Source of the DNA: Tessaracoccus bendigoensis DSM 12906
GTDB taxonomy: Bacteria > Actinomycetota > Actinomycetes > Propionibacteriales > Propionibacteriaceae
Assembly: GCF_900141915.1 (NCBI RefSeq)
Contig: NZ_FQZG01000025.1
Coordinates: forward strand, 1 to 48,936
Direction of reading: 5' to 3'
DNA length: 48,936 nucleotides
Of the stretch, positions 32,313 to 40,680 are shown in pieces. Positions within the stretch are counted from its first letter, which is position 1, and each line of letters begins with the position of its first letter. Position numbers and translations under genes: made by a program. The notes under the pieces are model-generated. The model saw only the letters and a list, made by a program, of their open reading frames with translations, was not told where the DNA came from and searched no databases.

Positions 32313-33680
32313 TCAGCCGAACCACTTGGCCATCGGGTCGACGACCTTCCCGTTCTCCCAGACCATCAGGTGCAGGTGGCAGCCTGTGGAGTACCCGGTC
32401 GACCCGACGTAGCCGATCACCTGGCCCTGGGTCACCGTCTGGCCGACACCGACGATGTAGCGGGTCGCGTGGTTGTAGCCGGTTGTGACGTACGTGCCGT
32501 TGACCCTGCCATGGTCGATCATCAACCGGTTGCCGTAGCCACCGTTGTAGTACCTCTCGGAGACGACGCCGTCGGCCGCCGCCCGGATCGGCGAGTTACA
32601 CGATGCACCGAAATCGGTGCCGTCGTGCAGCTTCCAGTACCCGAGGACGGGATGCAACCGCATGCCGTACTTCGAGGTGATCCTGGCCGACGAGGGGTAG
32701 CTGAATCGCGCATTGCTCGACGTGGAGTTGTTTGACGTTGCGGGTCGACGGGTGGCCGACGAACTGGGGCTGGAAGCGACCTTGTCCCTGGATGCTGCCG
32801 TGGCCACCCGGTCCTGCTCGGCCTTTCGCTCTGCGGCGATCCGGTCCTGGATGCGCTGTTCCACAGATGCGTTCTCGGCCTCAAGCTCGCGTTGGCGCTT
32901 CTCCTCCGCTGCGACGGCGTCCGCGACCGCCACTTCAGCGGCGTCCATCGCGTCGGAGAGCCGCGCCACTTCGGCCTTGAGGTCTTCGGCCTTGTCCGTG
33001 GCTTCCTGCGAGATCTCCAACTGTTCGGCGGCAGCCGCCCGAGCTTCGGAGGCCGCCCGTTCGGCTGCGTCCGCCTCCGACTGCGCCTCCTCGAGCGCGA
33101 GGCGACGCGTCTCCAACTCATCGAGTTGCCTGGTCGAGGAGTCGAACAAGGTGGTGGCCAACTGTGCGCGATGGTTGAGGTTCGAAGCGTCGACATCGGT
33201 GAAGATCAGCGCCAGGTTGAGCAGTCCGCTGCTTTGCTGCGTCGTGACGAGGATCTCCTCGTTGAGCCGACGGTCGACCGAGTCGAGAGCCGCTTCGGCC
33301 GCCGCGACGTCAGCCTTCGCCTGCTTGAGCCTCTCCTCAGCGTCGACCAGTTCGGCCTCACGCTGAGCGTCGAGCTCCTCCGCCTTCTTCTCGGCCTCCT
33401 CCGCGCGGGCGAGTGCAGCCTGGGCATCGGCAAGTTCGGCTCTGGCCTCGGCCGCTGCCGCGACCGCTTCGTCGTGCTTGGCGTGTGCCTCTTCGACCTG
33501 GTCGGCCTGCGCGGCAATCTGACGCTGCAATTCACGACTACGGTCGTCGAGGTCATCGGCACCCGCGGGGGTCCAGGTGGTGCAAACGAGGGTGACCGCG
33601 CAAGCAGCGGCGACGATGCCACGCAAGATGTGCGTGGTTGCCCAGCGACGGAAGGGCAGGGGTGAGGGTTCCCGGGTCAC
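32313..33680 (-). CDS. Exported coiled-coil M23 peptidase (EnvC/RipC-like partner of FtsEX)
   Basis: Probable septal peptidoglycan hydrolase or hydrolase activator, 455 residues. A signal peptide (GIVAAACAVTLVCTTWTPAGA) leads into a long coiled coil (about residues 45-290, Ala/Glu-rich with repeated AEAR/AEEA heptads) and a Ser/Thr/Asn-rich linker. The C-terminal LytM domain has YGMRLHPVLGYWKLHDGTDFGA and the metal-site HLHLMVWENG, so the zinc ligands appear intact. The GTG at 33680 has GGAGT six bases upstream. It directly follows ftsX, a layout matching EnvC, PcsB and RipC systems where FtsEX regulates a coiled-coil hydrolase across the membrane. Confidence 0.88.
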   Translation of the reverse strand: MTREPSPLPFRRWATTHILRGIVAAACAVTLVCTTWTPAGADDLDDRSRELQRQIAAQADQVEEAHAKHDEAVAAAAEARAELADAQAALARAEEAEKKAEELDAQREAELVDAEERLKQAKADVAAAEAALDSVDRRLNEEILVTTQQSSGLLNLALIFTDVDASNLNHRAQLATTLFDSSTRQLDELETRRLALEEAQSEADAAERAASEARAAAAEQLEISQEATDKAEDLKAEVARLSDAMDAAEVAVADAVAAEEKRQRELEAENASVEQRIQDRIAAERKAEQDRVATAASRDKVASSPSSSATRRPATSNNSTSSNARFSYPSSARITSKYGMRLHPVLGYWKLHDGTDFGASCNSPIRAAADGVVSERYYNGGYGNRLMIDHGRVNGTYVTTGYNHATRYIVGVGQTVTQGQVIGYVGSTGYSTGCHLHLMVWENGKVVDPMAKWFG

Positions 33681-33700
33681 GCGATGACTCCGATCATGGG

Positions 33701-34603
33701 CTAGATCCGCAGATACTTCCGCGTGGCGAGCAGGGTTGGAATCACAGCGAGCGCGACACCGACGGCAGCGATGACAAGAATGGCAGTGGCGAGGTCGCCC
33801 CACCCAATCCACGGTATGGCGGTGATTGAGGTTTGGGCGTTCTGGACGATGACGAACCAGTACCCTGCGGTGAGCGCGGCGGCCGCGACCCCGATTCCGA
33901 TGAGCCCCGCCACGAGCGACTCAAGAAGGAACGGCAACAGGATGTAGATGTTGGACGCACCCACCAACCGCATGATGCCGATCTCGCGACGTCTGGTGAA
34001 GGCCGCCATCCGGATGGTGTTGCCGATCTGCAAAGCACCGGCGAGCAGCAGCAGCGCGCTCATCGTCAGGGTGGCCCACTGCAGGGCGCTGAGCCACTTG
34101 AACATGGGGTCGAGGACGGTGTGGAGGTCCTGCACCGCCTGCACGCCTTGGAGCCCCTTGGCCTCGCTGACCACACCCGCATAGTTCTCCGGGTTGACCA
34201 GCTTGACGCGGAATGAGTCCTGCATGTCCTCAGCCGTCCGGGAATCCACGACGGGAGAGTCGGCGAACACCCGCTGGAACTCCTCGAACGCCACCTCCTT
34301 GGACTCGTAGGTGACTTCGCTGACCTCCGGGTTCGCCTCAAGCGTTTGTTGAATCTGGTCCCGCTGTGCGGCCGTGGTCCCCTTGCCTTCCTCACAGCGC
34401 CCGCCCTGGGTGTTCTCGGTGCAGAGGAACACCGAGATCTCGACCTGGTTGTACAGGCTCGATTTGGCGAGATTGACCTCGAGCGCCGTCATGGCGCCCG
34501 CTCCCAGGAGGGAAAGGGATACCGCCATGGTGACGATGACGGCGATCGTCATCGCAAGGTTTCGCCTGAGTCCTGACCATGTCTCACGAAGTGTGTGTCG
34601 CAT
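33701..34603 (-). CDS. ftsX: Cell division ABC transporter permease FtsX
   Basis: Membrane half of the FtsEX complex, 300 residues. A cytoplasmic N-terminus with RETWSGLRRNLAMT leads to a first helix (IAVIVTMAVSLSLLGAGAMT), a large extracytoplasmic loop (about 45-170) and three further helices near the C-terminus (WATLTMSALLLLAGALQIG, ILLPFLLESLVAGLIGIGV, ILVIAAVGVALAVIPTLLA). The motif FTRRREIGIMRLVGASN is typical of FtsX. The extracytoplasmic loop should contact the peptidase encoded next. It starts 22 bases after the ftsE stop. Confidence 0.95.
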   Translation of the reverse strand: MRHTLRETWSGLRRNLAMTIAVIVTMAVSLSLLGAGAMTALEVNLAKSSLYNQVEISVFLCTENTQGGRCEEGKGTTAAQRDQIQQTLEANPEVSEVTYESKEVAFEEFQRVFADSPVVDSRTAEDMQDSFRVKLVNPENYAGVVSEAKGLQGVQAVQDLHTVLDPMFKWLSALQWATLTMSALLLLAGALQIGNTIRMAAFTRRREIGIMRLVGASNIYILLPFLLESLVAGLIGIGVAAAALTAGYWFVIVQNAQTSITAIPWIGWGDLATAILVIAAVGVALAVIPTLLATRKYLRI

Positions 34604-34624
34604 CTGTTGCTAGTCTCCTTGTCA

Positions 34625-35311
34625 CTACGCCGAGCCGTAGACGCCCTCGGCCTGGTCCCGTACGAGTTGCCCGGAGCGCAATTCGAGGACCCGGCGTCGC
34701 ATCTGGTCGACGATGGACGAGTCGTGGGTGGCAATGACGACTGTGGTGTCTGCCCGGTTGATCCGGTCTAGGAGCTTCATGATGCCGATGGAGGTTTCCG
34801 GGTCGAGGTTTCCGGTCGGCTCGTCGGCGAGCAGGATCTTCGGGCGGTTGACGAAGGCCCGCGCGATCGCGACCCGCTGTTGCTCGCCTCCCGAGAGCTC
34901 ATCGGAGGGCCGGTCCTCTTTGCCTTCGAGCCCGACCAACTCCAGCGTCTCGGGGACGATGCTGCGGATCTCCTTGGCGGGGCGGCCGATGACCTGCAGC
35001 GCGAACGCGACGTTCTCGTACACGGTCTTTCCCGGAAGCAACCGGAAGTCCTGGAACACGGTGCCGATCTGGCGACGCAGTGTCGGCACCTTCCATTGGT
35101 TGAGCGTGGCGAGGTTCTTCCCTGCCACATAGATGGTTCCCGAGGTGGCTCGGTACTCGCGCAGGACCAGGCGGAGGAACGTCGACTTACCGGACCCGGA
35201 TTGCCCGACGAGGAAGACGAACTCGCCCTTGGCGATCTCCAGGTTGATGTTCCTCAGGGCAGCGCGTTCCTGCCTGGGATAGAACTTGGTGACGTCCTCA
35301 AACGTGATCAC
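34625..35311 (-). CDS. ftsE: Cell division ATP-binding protein FtsE
   Basis: ATPase of FtsEX, 228 residues. It has Walker [10 protein letters not shown], signature [15 protein letters not shown], Walker [13 protein letters not shown] and the H-loop [11 protein letters not shown]. The GTG at 35311 is preferred, giving [14 protein letters not shown] as in other FtsE proteins, with GGAG eight bases upstream; a GTG at 35320 would add three residues. It is the first gene of the ftsE-ftsX-peptidase set. Confidence 0.95.
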   Translation of the reverse strand: MITFEDVTKFYPRQERAALRNINLEIAKGEFVFLVGQSGSGKSTFLRLVLREYRATSGTIYVAGKNLATLNQWKVPTLRRQIGTVFQDFRLLPGKTVYENVAFALQVIGRPAKEIRSIVPETLELVGLEGKEDRPSDELSGGEQQRVAIARAFVNRPKILLADEPTGNLDPETSIGIMKLLDRINRADTTVVIATHDSSIVDQMRRRVLELRSGQLVRDQAEGVYGSA

Positions 35312-35344
35312 GCGGTGCACTCCGACAGCTGGGGGGAAGATCGA

Positions 35345-35376
35345 CTGAGAAACTCTCAGCCGTCCTAGAGTCTAGG
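35345..35376 (-). promoter_or_regulatory. Promoter-region dyads before ftsE
   Basis: CTGAGA/TCTCAG (35345-35350, 35354-35359) forms a short hairpin. Next to it CCTAGAGTCTAGG (35364-35376) is a 13-base palindrome whose minus-strand TAGACT could serve as a -10 element. They lie in the 96-base gap between prfB and ftsE. Confidence 0.35.
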
Positions 35377-35407
35377 TGTTGAAGGCGCCACCGTCTACTG
35401 CCCCGCG

Positions 35408-36520
35408 CTACTGCCCCGTCTGTGTGGTCTTGCGCCAGCGGATACCCGCGTCGATAAAACCGTCGATCTCGCCGTCGAATACGGCCTCCGGGTTGCCGAC
35501 CTCATACTCGGTGCGCAGGTCTTTGACCATCTGGTACGGGTTCATGACGTACGAGCGCATTTGAGCGCCCCAGGAGTTGCCACCGTCGCCCTTGAGCGCG
35601 TTCATCTCCTGTTCGCGCTCCTGGCGCGCCCTCTCAAGGAGCCTGGACTGCAGCACGCGCAAGGCCGCGGCCTTGTTCTGCAACTGAGACTTCTCGTTCT
35701 GGCAGCTGACGACGATTCCGGAGGGCAGGTGGGTGATGCGGACGGCAGAGTCGGTCGTGTTGACTGACTGGCCACCCGGCCCCGATGAGCGGAAGACATC
35801 GATCCGGAGATCCGCCTCGGGGATGTCGATGTGGTCGGTCTCTTCGGTCACCGGCAGGACCTCGACGCCGGCGAACGACGTCTGCCTGCGGCCCTGGTTG
35901 TCGAATGGCGAGATCCGCACGAGTCGGTGCGTGCCCTGCTCGACGGAGAGGGTGCCGTACGCGAACGGCGCCTTCACCGCAAAGGTGGCGGACTTCAGCC
36001 CGGCCTCTTCGGCATATGAGGTGTCGTAGATCTCGGTGCTGTAGCCGTGCCGGTCGGCCCAGCGCAGGTACATGCGCATCAGCATCTCGGCGAAGTCAGC
36101 GGCGTCGACGCCACCGGCCTCGGAGCGGATCGTGACAAGCGCATCGCGGGGATCGTAGTCGCCTGAGAGTAGCGTGCGGACCTCGAGCGCCTCGATGTCG
36201 GAACCGAGCTTCTCGACGTCTCGGGTCACGTCGGCCCTCGCATCGGCGTCATTCTCCTCGTCTGCGAGTTCCAGCATGACCGTGGCATCCTCCAGCCGGG
36301 AACGCAGGTTGACGATCCGGTCGACCTCGCCCTGTTTGGCCGACAGTTGCGACGTCACACGCTGCGCGTTGTCCTGGTCGTCCCACAGATCCGGGGCGGC
36401 GACCTGCGCCTCGAGCTCGGCGATCTCGGCGCGGAGCCGGTCGAGGTCGGCGACGGCCTCGATCGACGTCAGGGAGTGATCGAGTTCGGAGATGCGAGCG
36501 TTCAGGTCATCGTTAGCCAC
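35408..36520 (-). CDS. prfB: Peptide chain release factor 2
   Basis: Terminates translation at UGA and UAA. The 370-residue protein has the RF2 discriminator tripeptide SPF ([12 protein letters not shown]) and the catalytic GGQ loop ([17 protein letters not shown]). The frame is continuous: there is no in-frame UGA after the first 25 or so codons, so the programmed frameshift of many bacteria is absent, as is usual in actinobacteria. The GTG at 36520 gives the normal N-terminus ([16 protein letters not shown]); the longer frame upstream lies antisense to the yqeY-like gene. The start region is divergent with that gene, 66 bases away. Confidence 0.95.
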   Translation of the reverse strand: MANDDLNARISELDHSLTSIEAVADLDRLRAEIAELEAQVAAPDLWDDQDNAQRVTSQLSAKQGEVDRIVNLRSRLEDATVMLELADEENDADARADVTRDVEKLGSDIEALEVRTLLSGDYDPRDALVTIRSEAGGVDAADFAEMLMRMYLRWADRHGYSTEIYDTSYAEEAGLKSATFAVKAPFAYGTLSVEQGTHRLVRISPFDNQGRRQTSFAGVEVLPVTEETDHIDIPEADLRIDVFRSSGPGGQSVNTTDSAVRITHLPSGIVVSCQNEKSQLQNKAAALRVLQSRLLERARQEREQEMNALKGDGGNSWGAQMRSYVMNPYQMVKDLRTEYEVGNPEAVFDGEIDGFIDAGIRWRKTTQTGQ

Positions 36521-36586
36521 AATCGCCAATCTTAGCCGTCCCCGACGATTTCTCCCTGGTGCCACAATGGAGCCCGAGAGGAAGGC

Positions 36587-37051
36587 ATGCCAATGGGAGC
36601 AAGCAAGGACCGTCTGAAGAAGGATCTCGCCGCAGCGATGCGCGCGAAGGACGAGGTCGCCAAGTCGACGATCCGCATGGTGTTGGCAGCTATCACCGTT
36701 GAGGAGGTCGCTGGCGCTACGCCCCGCGCCCTGAGCGACGAGGAAGAACTCGACGTCGTCGCCAAGGAACTGCGCAAACGCCGAGACTCGGCCGAGACCT
36801 ACGCGTCGGCCGGGCGGGTCGACCTCGCCGAGAAGGAGACGGCCGAGGCGGGACTGATCGCCGCCTACCTGCCAGTTCCTCTGACCCCCGAGGAGTTGGC
36901 GGTGCTGGTCGATGAGGCTTTCGCAGCACTCGGCGAAGAGCCGACGATGAAGCAGATGGGGACGCTGATCAAGGCGGTCACCGCGAAGGCCGGAGGTCGA
37001 GCCGAAGGCAAGGAGATCGCGACTCTGGTGCGTCAGCGCCTGTCGAGATAG
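36587..37051 (+). CDS. GatB/YqeY domain protein
   Basis: A 154-residue cytosolic protein of the YqeY family, which shares the helical tail domain of amidotransferase GatB and may bind tRNA. Seen are [65 protein letters not shown] and the closing [18 protein letters not shown]. The ATG at 36587 has GAGAGGAAGG upstream; an ATG at 36593 is an alternative. No in-operon partner. Confidence 0.9.
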   Translation: MPMGASKDRLKKDLAAAMRAKDEVAKSTIRMVLAAITVEEVAGATPRALSDEEELDVVAKELRKRRDSAETYASAGRVDLAEKETAEAGLIAAYLPVPLTPEELAVLVDEAFAALGEEPTMKQMGTLIKAVTAKAGGRAEGKEIATLVRQRLSR

Positions 37052-37148
37052 CGCACCAAAGCTCAACCCTTCCTTCAAGTCCGACTTTCGCCTCCTGTGA
37101 GGGGTCCGTTAGCCTCGTCGACACCCCCGATCGAAGGAGATCTCGAAC

Positions 37149-37922
37149 GTGTCGCGTCGTTGGTTGAACCTGTCTGTGGCAGTCCTGCTCGGCCTCCTCG
37201 GGGCCTTGGCCTCCCAGTCGGCAAGTGCCGAGGTCGACGTCTACACCACGCCGGGCGAGCACACTGTCAACGGTCGGCAATGGCAGACGACGTGCTCAAA
37301 GTACTCCTCGAATGTCGACCGGTGCCGCACCGAGATCTGGGCCACGACCGTCGCATTCGACGGCCGCAGCTACGTCGAGTCGACCGGTTGGGCATTCAAC
37401 AACCTCACCTACAAGCCCAGCAGCCGCGCAACCTGGCAGGAATGGAATCCACTCGTCACCCCCGGGACCCACATCGTCGACGGGCGGACCTGGAAGACCG
37501 AGTGCGACAGCTCTTGGACCGGCACCAACGGGTGTCGCTCACAGCTGGTGGCCACCGTTGTCGAGAAGACCGCCGAAGGTTACCGGACCACCAACAAGTT
37601 CGTGTTCAACAACATCGTCCACATCACCCCAGTGGCCTGCCCGGTGACGCAGGCGCAGGTCCGCACCGCCACCGGGGTGAATGACACCGTGGTGCAGTCC
37701 TGCGAGCGGTCCGCCGAGGCCAACACGTGGGCCGCCGCCGACTTCGTCGTGACGCACCCGTCCGGAGAGCAGTACTACTCGACGGCGTTCTTCCGCCTCA
37801 GCGGCGGCGAGTGGGCCTACGCGGCACACGCGGGGGCGGACCCGTCGACGATCTGCGAATGGGTCGGCCGGGTGAAGGTGCCGACAGATCTGCGGGATCA
37901 CGTCCCGTACTGCGCGGCCTGA
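37149..37922 (+). CDS. Secreted protein with two internal repeats, function unknown
   Basis: A 257-residue exported protein with a signal peptide (LSVAVLLGLLGALASQSASA). The mature part has two tandem copies of about 65 residues: GEHTVNGRQWQTTC...CRTEIWATTV and GTHIVDGRTWKTEC...CRSQLVATVV, each with a paired Cys (probable disulfide) and FNN near its end (GWAFNNLTY, FVFNNIVH). A third part (about 165-257) contains three more cysteines. AAGGAG lies nine bases before the GTG at 37149. No known family is recognised. It lies just upstream of tRNA-Val. Confidence 0.8.
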   Translation: MSRRWLNLSVAVLLGLLGALASQSASAEVDVYTTPGEHTVNGRQWQTTCSKYSSNVDRCRTEIWATTVAFDGRSYVESTGWAFNNLTYKPSSRATWQEWNPLVTPGTHIVDGRTWKTECDSSWTGTNGCRSQLVATVVEKTAEGYRTTNKFVFNNIVHITPVACPVTQAQVRTATGVNDTVVQSCERSAEANTWAAADFVVTHPSGEQYYSTAFFRLSGGEWAYAAHAGADPSTICEWVGRVKVPTDLRDHVPYCAA

Positions 37923-37962
37923 GTGGCCTATCGGTCGGGAACTGGCTAACCTTGTCTCGCCC

Positions 37963-38036
37963 GGGCGCATAGCTCAGTTGGTTAGAGCGTCTGCCTTACA
38001 AGCAGGATGTCGGGGGTTCGAGTCCCTCTGCGCCCA
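37963..38036 (+). tRNA. tRNA-Val (anticodon UAC)
   Basis: Cloverleaf closes: acceptor GGGCGCA/TGCGCCC, D-arm AGCTCAGTTGGTTAGAGC, anticodon loop CTTACAA with TAC, T-arm GGGGGTTCGAGTCCCTC, discriminator A. CCA is not encoded. The leftward integrase of the second island ends inside this gene. Confidence 0.96.
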
Positions 38037-39690
38037 CCGCACGCACAAGGCTCGAACCCTTGCCAACGGAAACGTTGGTCGAGGTTCGGGCCTTGTTCGC
38101 GTCCGCGGCCCAGGTCAGAGCGTTGGCGTTGACCTGCGGATCGAGCAGCATCTCGAAGGGGCGGTTGTGCTCGACGCGAAGCTCGTTGTCCTCGTCGATG
38201 AAGACCTTCGTGAAGAACGCCTGGTTGCACAGACGCCGGTTGGTGTCGTCGCAGCGGGTGTAGATGTCGGCGCAGTTGGCGAGCAGGCCGAGGGCGTCGT
38301 CGAGGTGGGCTCGGGCGTCGGCGTAGTCGCCGAAGTGGGCGTCGATGCGGCGAGTCACTTGGTCGAGTTCGGCGACGATGCGGTCCTGCTCGCGCTTGAG
38401 CACCGAGAGTGGAATCGCGTCGGCGTAGTGCGCTTGCATGAGGCGGTCCTGCTCGCCTTCGAGCCGGTCGCGGTTGGTGGTGAGGCGTTCGAGTTCCTCG
38501 GTTTCAGCAGCCATGAGCCGGTCGAACTCATGGTGGAGCATCCCTGCGAGCGCGTCCTGCTGGGCGGGCGTGATCTGGACGCGGGTGTAGTAGTCCTCGA
38601 TGAGCTTCTCGACATCTTCGATGAGCATCGCCTGGCGTGTGCAGTCGGTGCGCTTGGAGTGCCGACCGGAGCACACGAAGTAGCAGTAGACGTTGCCGTG
38701 GCGGTTCTTCGCGTTGGAGACGATGAGCCTGGAGCCGCACTGGCCGCAGTGGATGGTGCCTTTGAGGTAGTGGCCGTGGACTTGGGTTGCCTCGACGGCG
38801 CACTGGTGCGCGGTGAGCACGGACTGGACCTGGTACCAGACCTCGGCGGGCACCAGCGCCGGGTGGTTGCCCTTGTAGCGGGTGCCTCGGTAGATGACAT
38901 CGCCCTTGTAGTAAGGGTTGGTCAGGAGCCGATGGATGGTGGACACCGCCAGCGGCTTCGCCGGCCTCTTCGGCGTGGGCAGGCTGCGAAGCCCGCGCGA
39001 GGTGAGCTCGTCATGGAGCTGGCTGACGCTCCAGTTGCCCGAGGCGTAGGCCTTGAACGCCCACTCGATCATCGGCGCTCGCTTGGGATCGAGCTCGATG
39101 GTGCGAACCTCACGGCCGAGCTCATCGCGCTTGCGAACGTTCAGGTACCCGATGGGCGCGCGCCCGTTCGTGCCGCCGCCGATGGCCTTCTGGTTCATAC
39201 CCTTGGCGACCTCGGTGGCGAGGTTGCGGGAGTAGAACTCGGCGATCGTGGACATGATGCCGTGCAGCAGCATCCCCGAGGGGGTCTCGTCGATGTTCTC
39301 GGACGCGGACACGAGCATGACCCCGCACTGTTGGAGTGCAAGGTGGATGCTCACGTCGTCGGCGCGGTTCCTGGCGAGCCGGTCGACCTTGTGAACGATG
39401 CAGTACGCGACCTTATTGGCCTTGACGTACTGGATCATCCGCATCAGCTCGGGCCGGTCAGACGACTTGGCTGAGGCTCCCGCGTCGACGAACTCCTCGA
39501 CGATGCCGGCGCCGAGCTGTTCGGCCTTACGCCGGGTCGCTTCGCGCTGGGCGGGGATAGAGAAGCCCTCGTCGGTCCCGCCCTTCTCTGCCTGCTCGCG
39601 GGTCGAGACCCGCAGGTACGACACGGCGGCAGCCGCAGTCTTGGGCGGGTCGATGAGGCTGGCTGCCGGATCGTCGGCAATGGTGGTCAT
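37996..39690 (-). CDS. int: Large serine integrase of the tRNA-Val island
   Basis: A 564-residue integrase. The catalytic domain opens AAVSYLRVSTREQAEKGG (nucleophile Ser in RVST), CIVHKVDRLARNRADD, and EFYSRNLATEVAKGMNQKA; the recombinase domain covers about 205-310; the zinc ribbon has CGQCGSRL and CYFVCSGRHSKRTDC; then a coiled coil and tail. The frame continues through a stem-loop and into tRNA-Val, ending GAEGLEPPTSCL, with the TAA stop overlapping the anticodon triplet on the other strand. The ATG at 39690 is chosen as it directly precedes the catalytic domain; the RBS is weak. The remnant at 14321-14749 is related to its tail. Confidence 0.88.
   Translation of the reverse strand: MTTIADDPAASLIDPPKTAAAAVSYLRVSTREQAEKGGTDEGFSIPAQREATRRKAEQLGAGIVEEFVDAGASAKSSDRPELMRMIQYVKANKVAYCIVHKVDRLARNRADDVSIHLALQQCGVMLVSASENIDETPSGMLLHGIMSTIAEFYSRNLATEVAKGMNQKAIGGGTNGRAPIGYLNVRKRDELGREVRTIELDPKRAPMIEWAFKAYASGNWSVSQLHDELTSRGLRSLPTPKRPAKPLAVSTIHRLLTNPYYKGDVIYRGTRYKGNHPALVPAEVWYQVQSVLTAHQCAVEATQVHGHYLKGTIHCGQCGSRLIVSNAKNRHGNVYCYFVCSGRHSKRTDCTRQAMLIEDVEKLIEDYYTRVQITPAQQDALAGMLHHEFDRLMAAETEELERLTTNRDRLEGEQDRLMQAHYADAIPLSVLKREQDRIVAELDQVTRRIDAHFGDYADARAHLDDALGLLANCADIYTRCDDTNRRLCNQAFFTKVFIDEDNELRVEHNRPFEMLLDPQVNANALTWAADANKARTSTNVSVGKGSSLVRAVGAEGLEPPTSCL
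38045..38096. repeat. Long stem-loop 8 bases from the tRNA-Val 3' end
   Basis: ACAAGGCTCGAACC (38045-38058) pairs with GGTTCGGGCCTTGT (38083-38096), 13 of 14 Watson-Crick plus one T-G. An inner hairpin CCAACG-GAAA-CGTTGG occupies 38063-38078. It lies inside the integrase coding region next to the integration site, the same arrangement as at ssrA. Terminator or integrase-binding function is possible. Confidence 0.7.
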
Positions 39691-39871
39691 CGGGGGCTCA
39701 CTCTCACGCGGTTCGACCCTCGCGCTCCCACTGTTGATGGGAGGAGTGTTGATCGTGAGAGCAGCCTGTGAAGGCTGTAGGGCGAGACCCGATGGTCTCG
39801 GTGCGTGTTGCCCGCCGAGCGGCGAGGTTTGGGCCACAACACCCCGCATCGCGAGGCTTGCAGGGTTCATT
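39691..39871. other. Non-coding gap upstream of the integrase, with hairpins
   Basis: No gene seen in 181 bases. CGAGACC/GGTCTCG (39783-39789, 39794-39800) forms a 7-bp stem with loop CGAT. Likely contains the integrase promoter. Confidence 0.45.
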
Positions 39872-40099
39872 CTACCGGGCGGCTTCAGAGGCGGCCAGGC
39901 CATCCGGTGCCGCCCGGTAGGTGTCGGGCACCCGCTCGGCCTCGCGGACCGCGCGGCTTTCGCCGGTCTCCTGCAACGTCAGCCGGATGAGAACCTCGGC
40001 GAGCTTGTGCAGGTCGGCGCGTTCGCGGTGGACGGCCCGGACGGAGAACGACCGCTCCTCGTAGGGGCGACGGTCGGTCTTCTTGGCATAGCGGCTCAC
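39872..40099 (-). CDS. Small hypothetical protein of the conjugative island
   Basis: A 75-residue basic protein (SRYAKKTDRRPYEERSFSVRAVHRERADLHKLAEVLIRLTLQE). The GTG at 40099 is four bases after the stop of the DUF4913-like gene, so it is the last gene of a short leftward unit. The central helix ERADLHKLAEVLIRLT resembles a small dimerisation helix. Family not recognised. Confidence 0.55.
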   Translation of the reverse strand: MSRYAKKTDRRPYEERSFSVRAVHRERADLHKLAEVLIRLTLQETGESRAVREAERVPDTYRAAPDGLAASEAAR

Positions 40100-40103
40100 C
40101 GGT

Positions 40104-40661
40104 CTACGGACCCTCGTCGTCGGCCAGGTTGGCGTAGAACTCGTCTTCGGCCTCCTGGCGCTTGCGGACTTGGGCGATGACGAACTCGACGAACTCGGTG
40201 TCGCGGTCGGTGAAGGTGAAGTCCTGGATGGTGGGCGCTGGGTCCTCACCGGGCCATGCAGCTTGCCGGGTCGGGCGGTCGCGGTCCCCACGAGTCCCGC
40301 AAGCGGTGACCCAGTAGCGAAGCCGCTCGCGCGCGTCGGCGAAGTCGCGGTGCCAGCCGAGCGGCGCTGATGCGTTCTGCTCGGGGTCGTAGGCGCCGAG
40401 CCAATGCAGGTGCAGCGCCGACAGCTCCCAGACCATCTCCGGGTGGTGGTGCCAGAACGGCGGCACCACCGCGACGGTGAGGCCGTAGGTGCGTCGCAAC
40501 CAGTCAACCCACCGGTTCAGCGCGAGCCATTCCTGCTCCAGCTCGTGCGCCGTCAGCAGGTTCCAGTTCACGGGGTGCGGCGGTTCGGGCATGTCCGCGT
40601 TGGTGACGCGGGGCGGCCCGTCGAAGACGTCCGGCTCATCCATCTCATGCTGATCCTTCAT
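40104..40661 (-). CDS. DUF4913-like protein of the conjugative island
   Basis: A 185-residue protein. Its core WLALNRWVDWLRRTYGLTVAVVPPFWHHHPEMVWELSALHLHW (in pieces, about residues 45-90) followed by WHRDFADARERLRYW resembles DUF4913, a family of unknown function found on actinobacterial mobile elements, rich in Trp and His. The ATG at 40661 has GGGAG ten bases upstream; the frame to 40760 is not used. It lies directly downstream of ssb. Confidence 0.65.
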   Translation of the reverse strand: MKDQHEMDEPDVFDGPPRVTNADMPEPPHPVNWNLLTAHELEQEWLALNRWVDWLRRTYGLTVAVVPPFWHHHPEMVWELSALHLHWLGAYDPEQNASAPLGWHRDFADARERLRYWVTACGTRGDRDRPTRQAAWPGEDPAPTIQDFTFTDRDTEFVEFVIAQVRKRQEAEDEFYANLADDEGP

Positions 40662-40680
40662 GGTGCTGTGGCTCCCGAAC

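Noticed and set aside
35408..36520. Programmed frameshift in prfB
   Set aside because: The frame is continuous from the GTG to the TAG with no early in-frame UGA.
36521..37078. N-terminal extension of prfB
   Set aside because: It is antisense to the YqeY-like gene; the GTG at 36520 gives the normal RF2 start.
40104..40507. Overlapping frame extending the 75-residue gene upstream to 40507
   Set aside because: It overlaps the DUF4913-like gene in another frame and is rich in Thr/Ser/Arg without domains; the GTG at 40099 follows the upstream stop.
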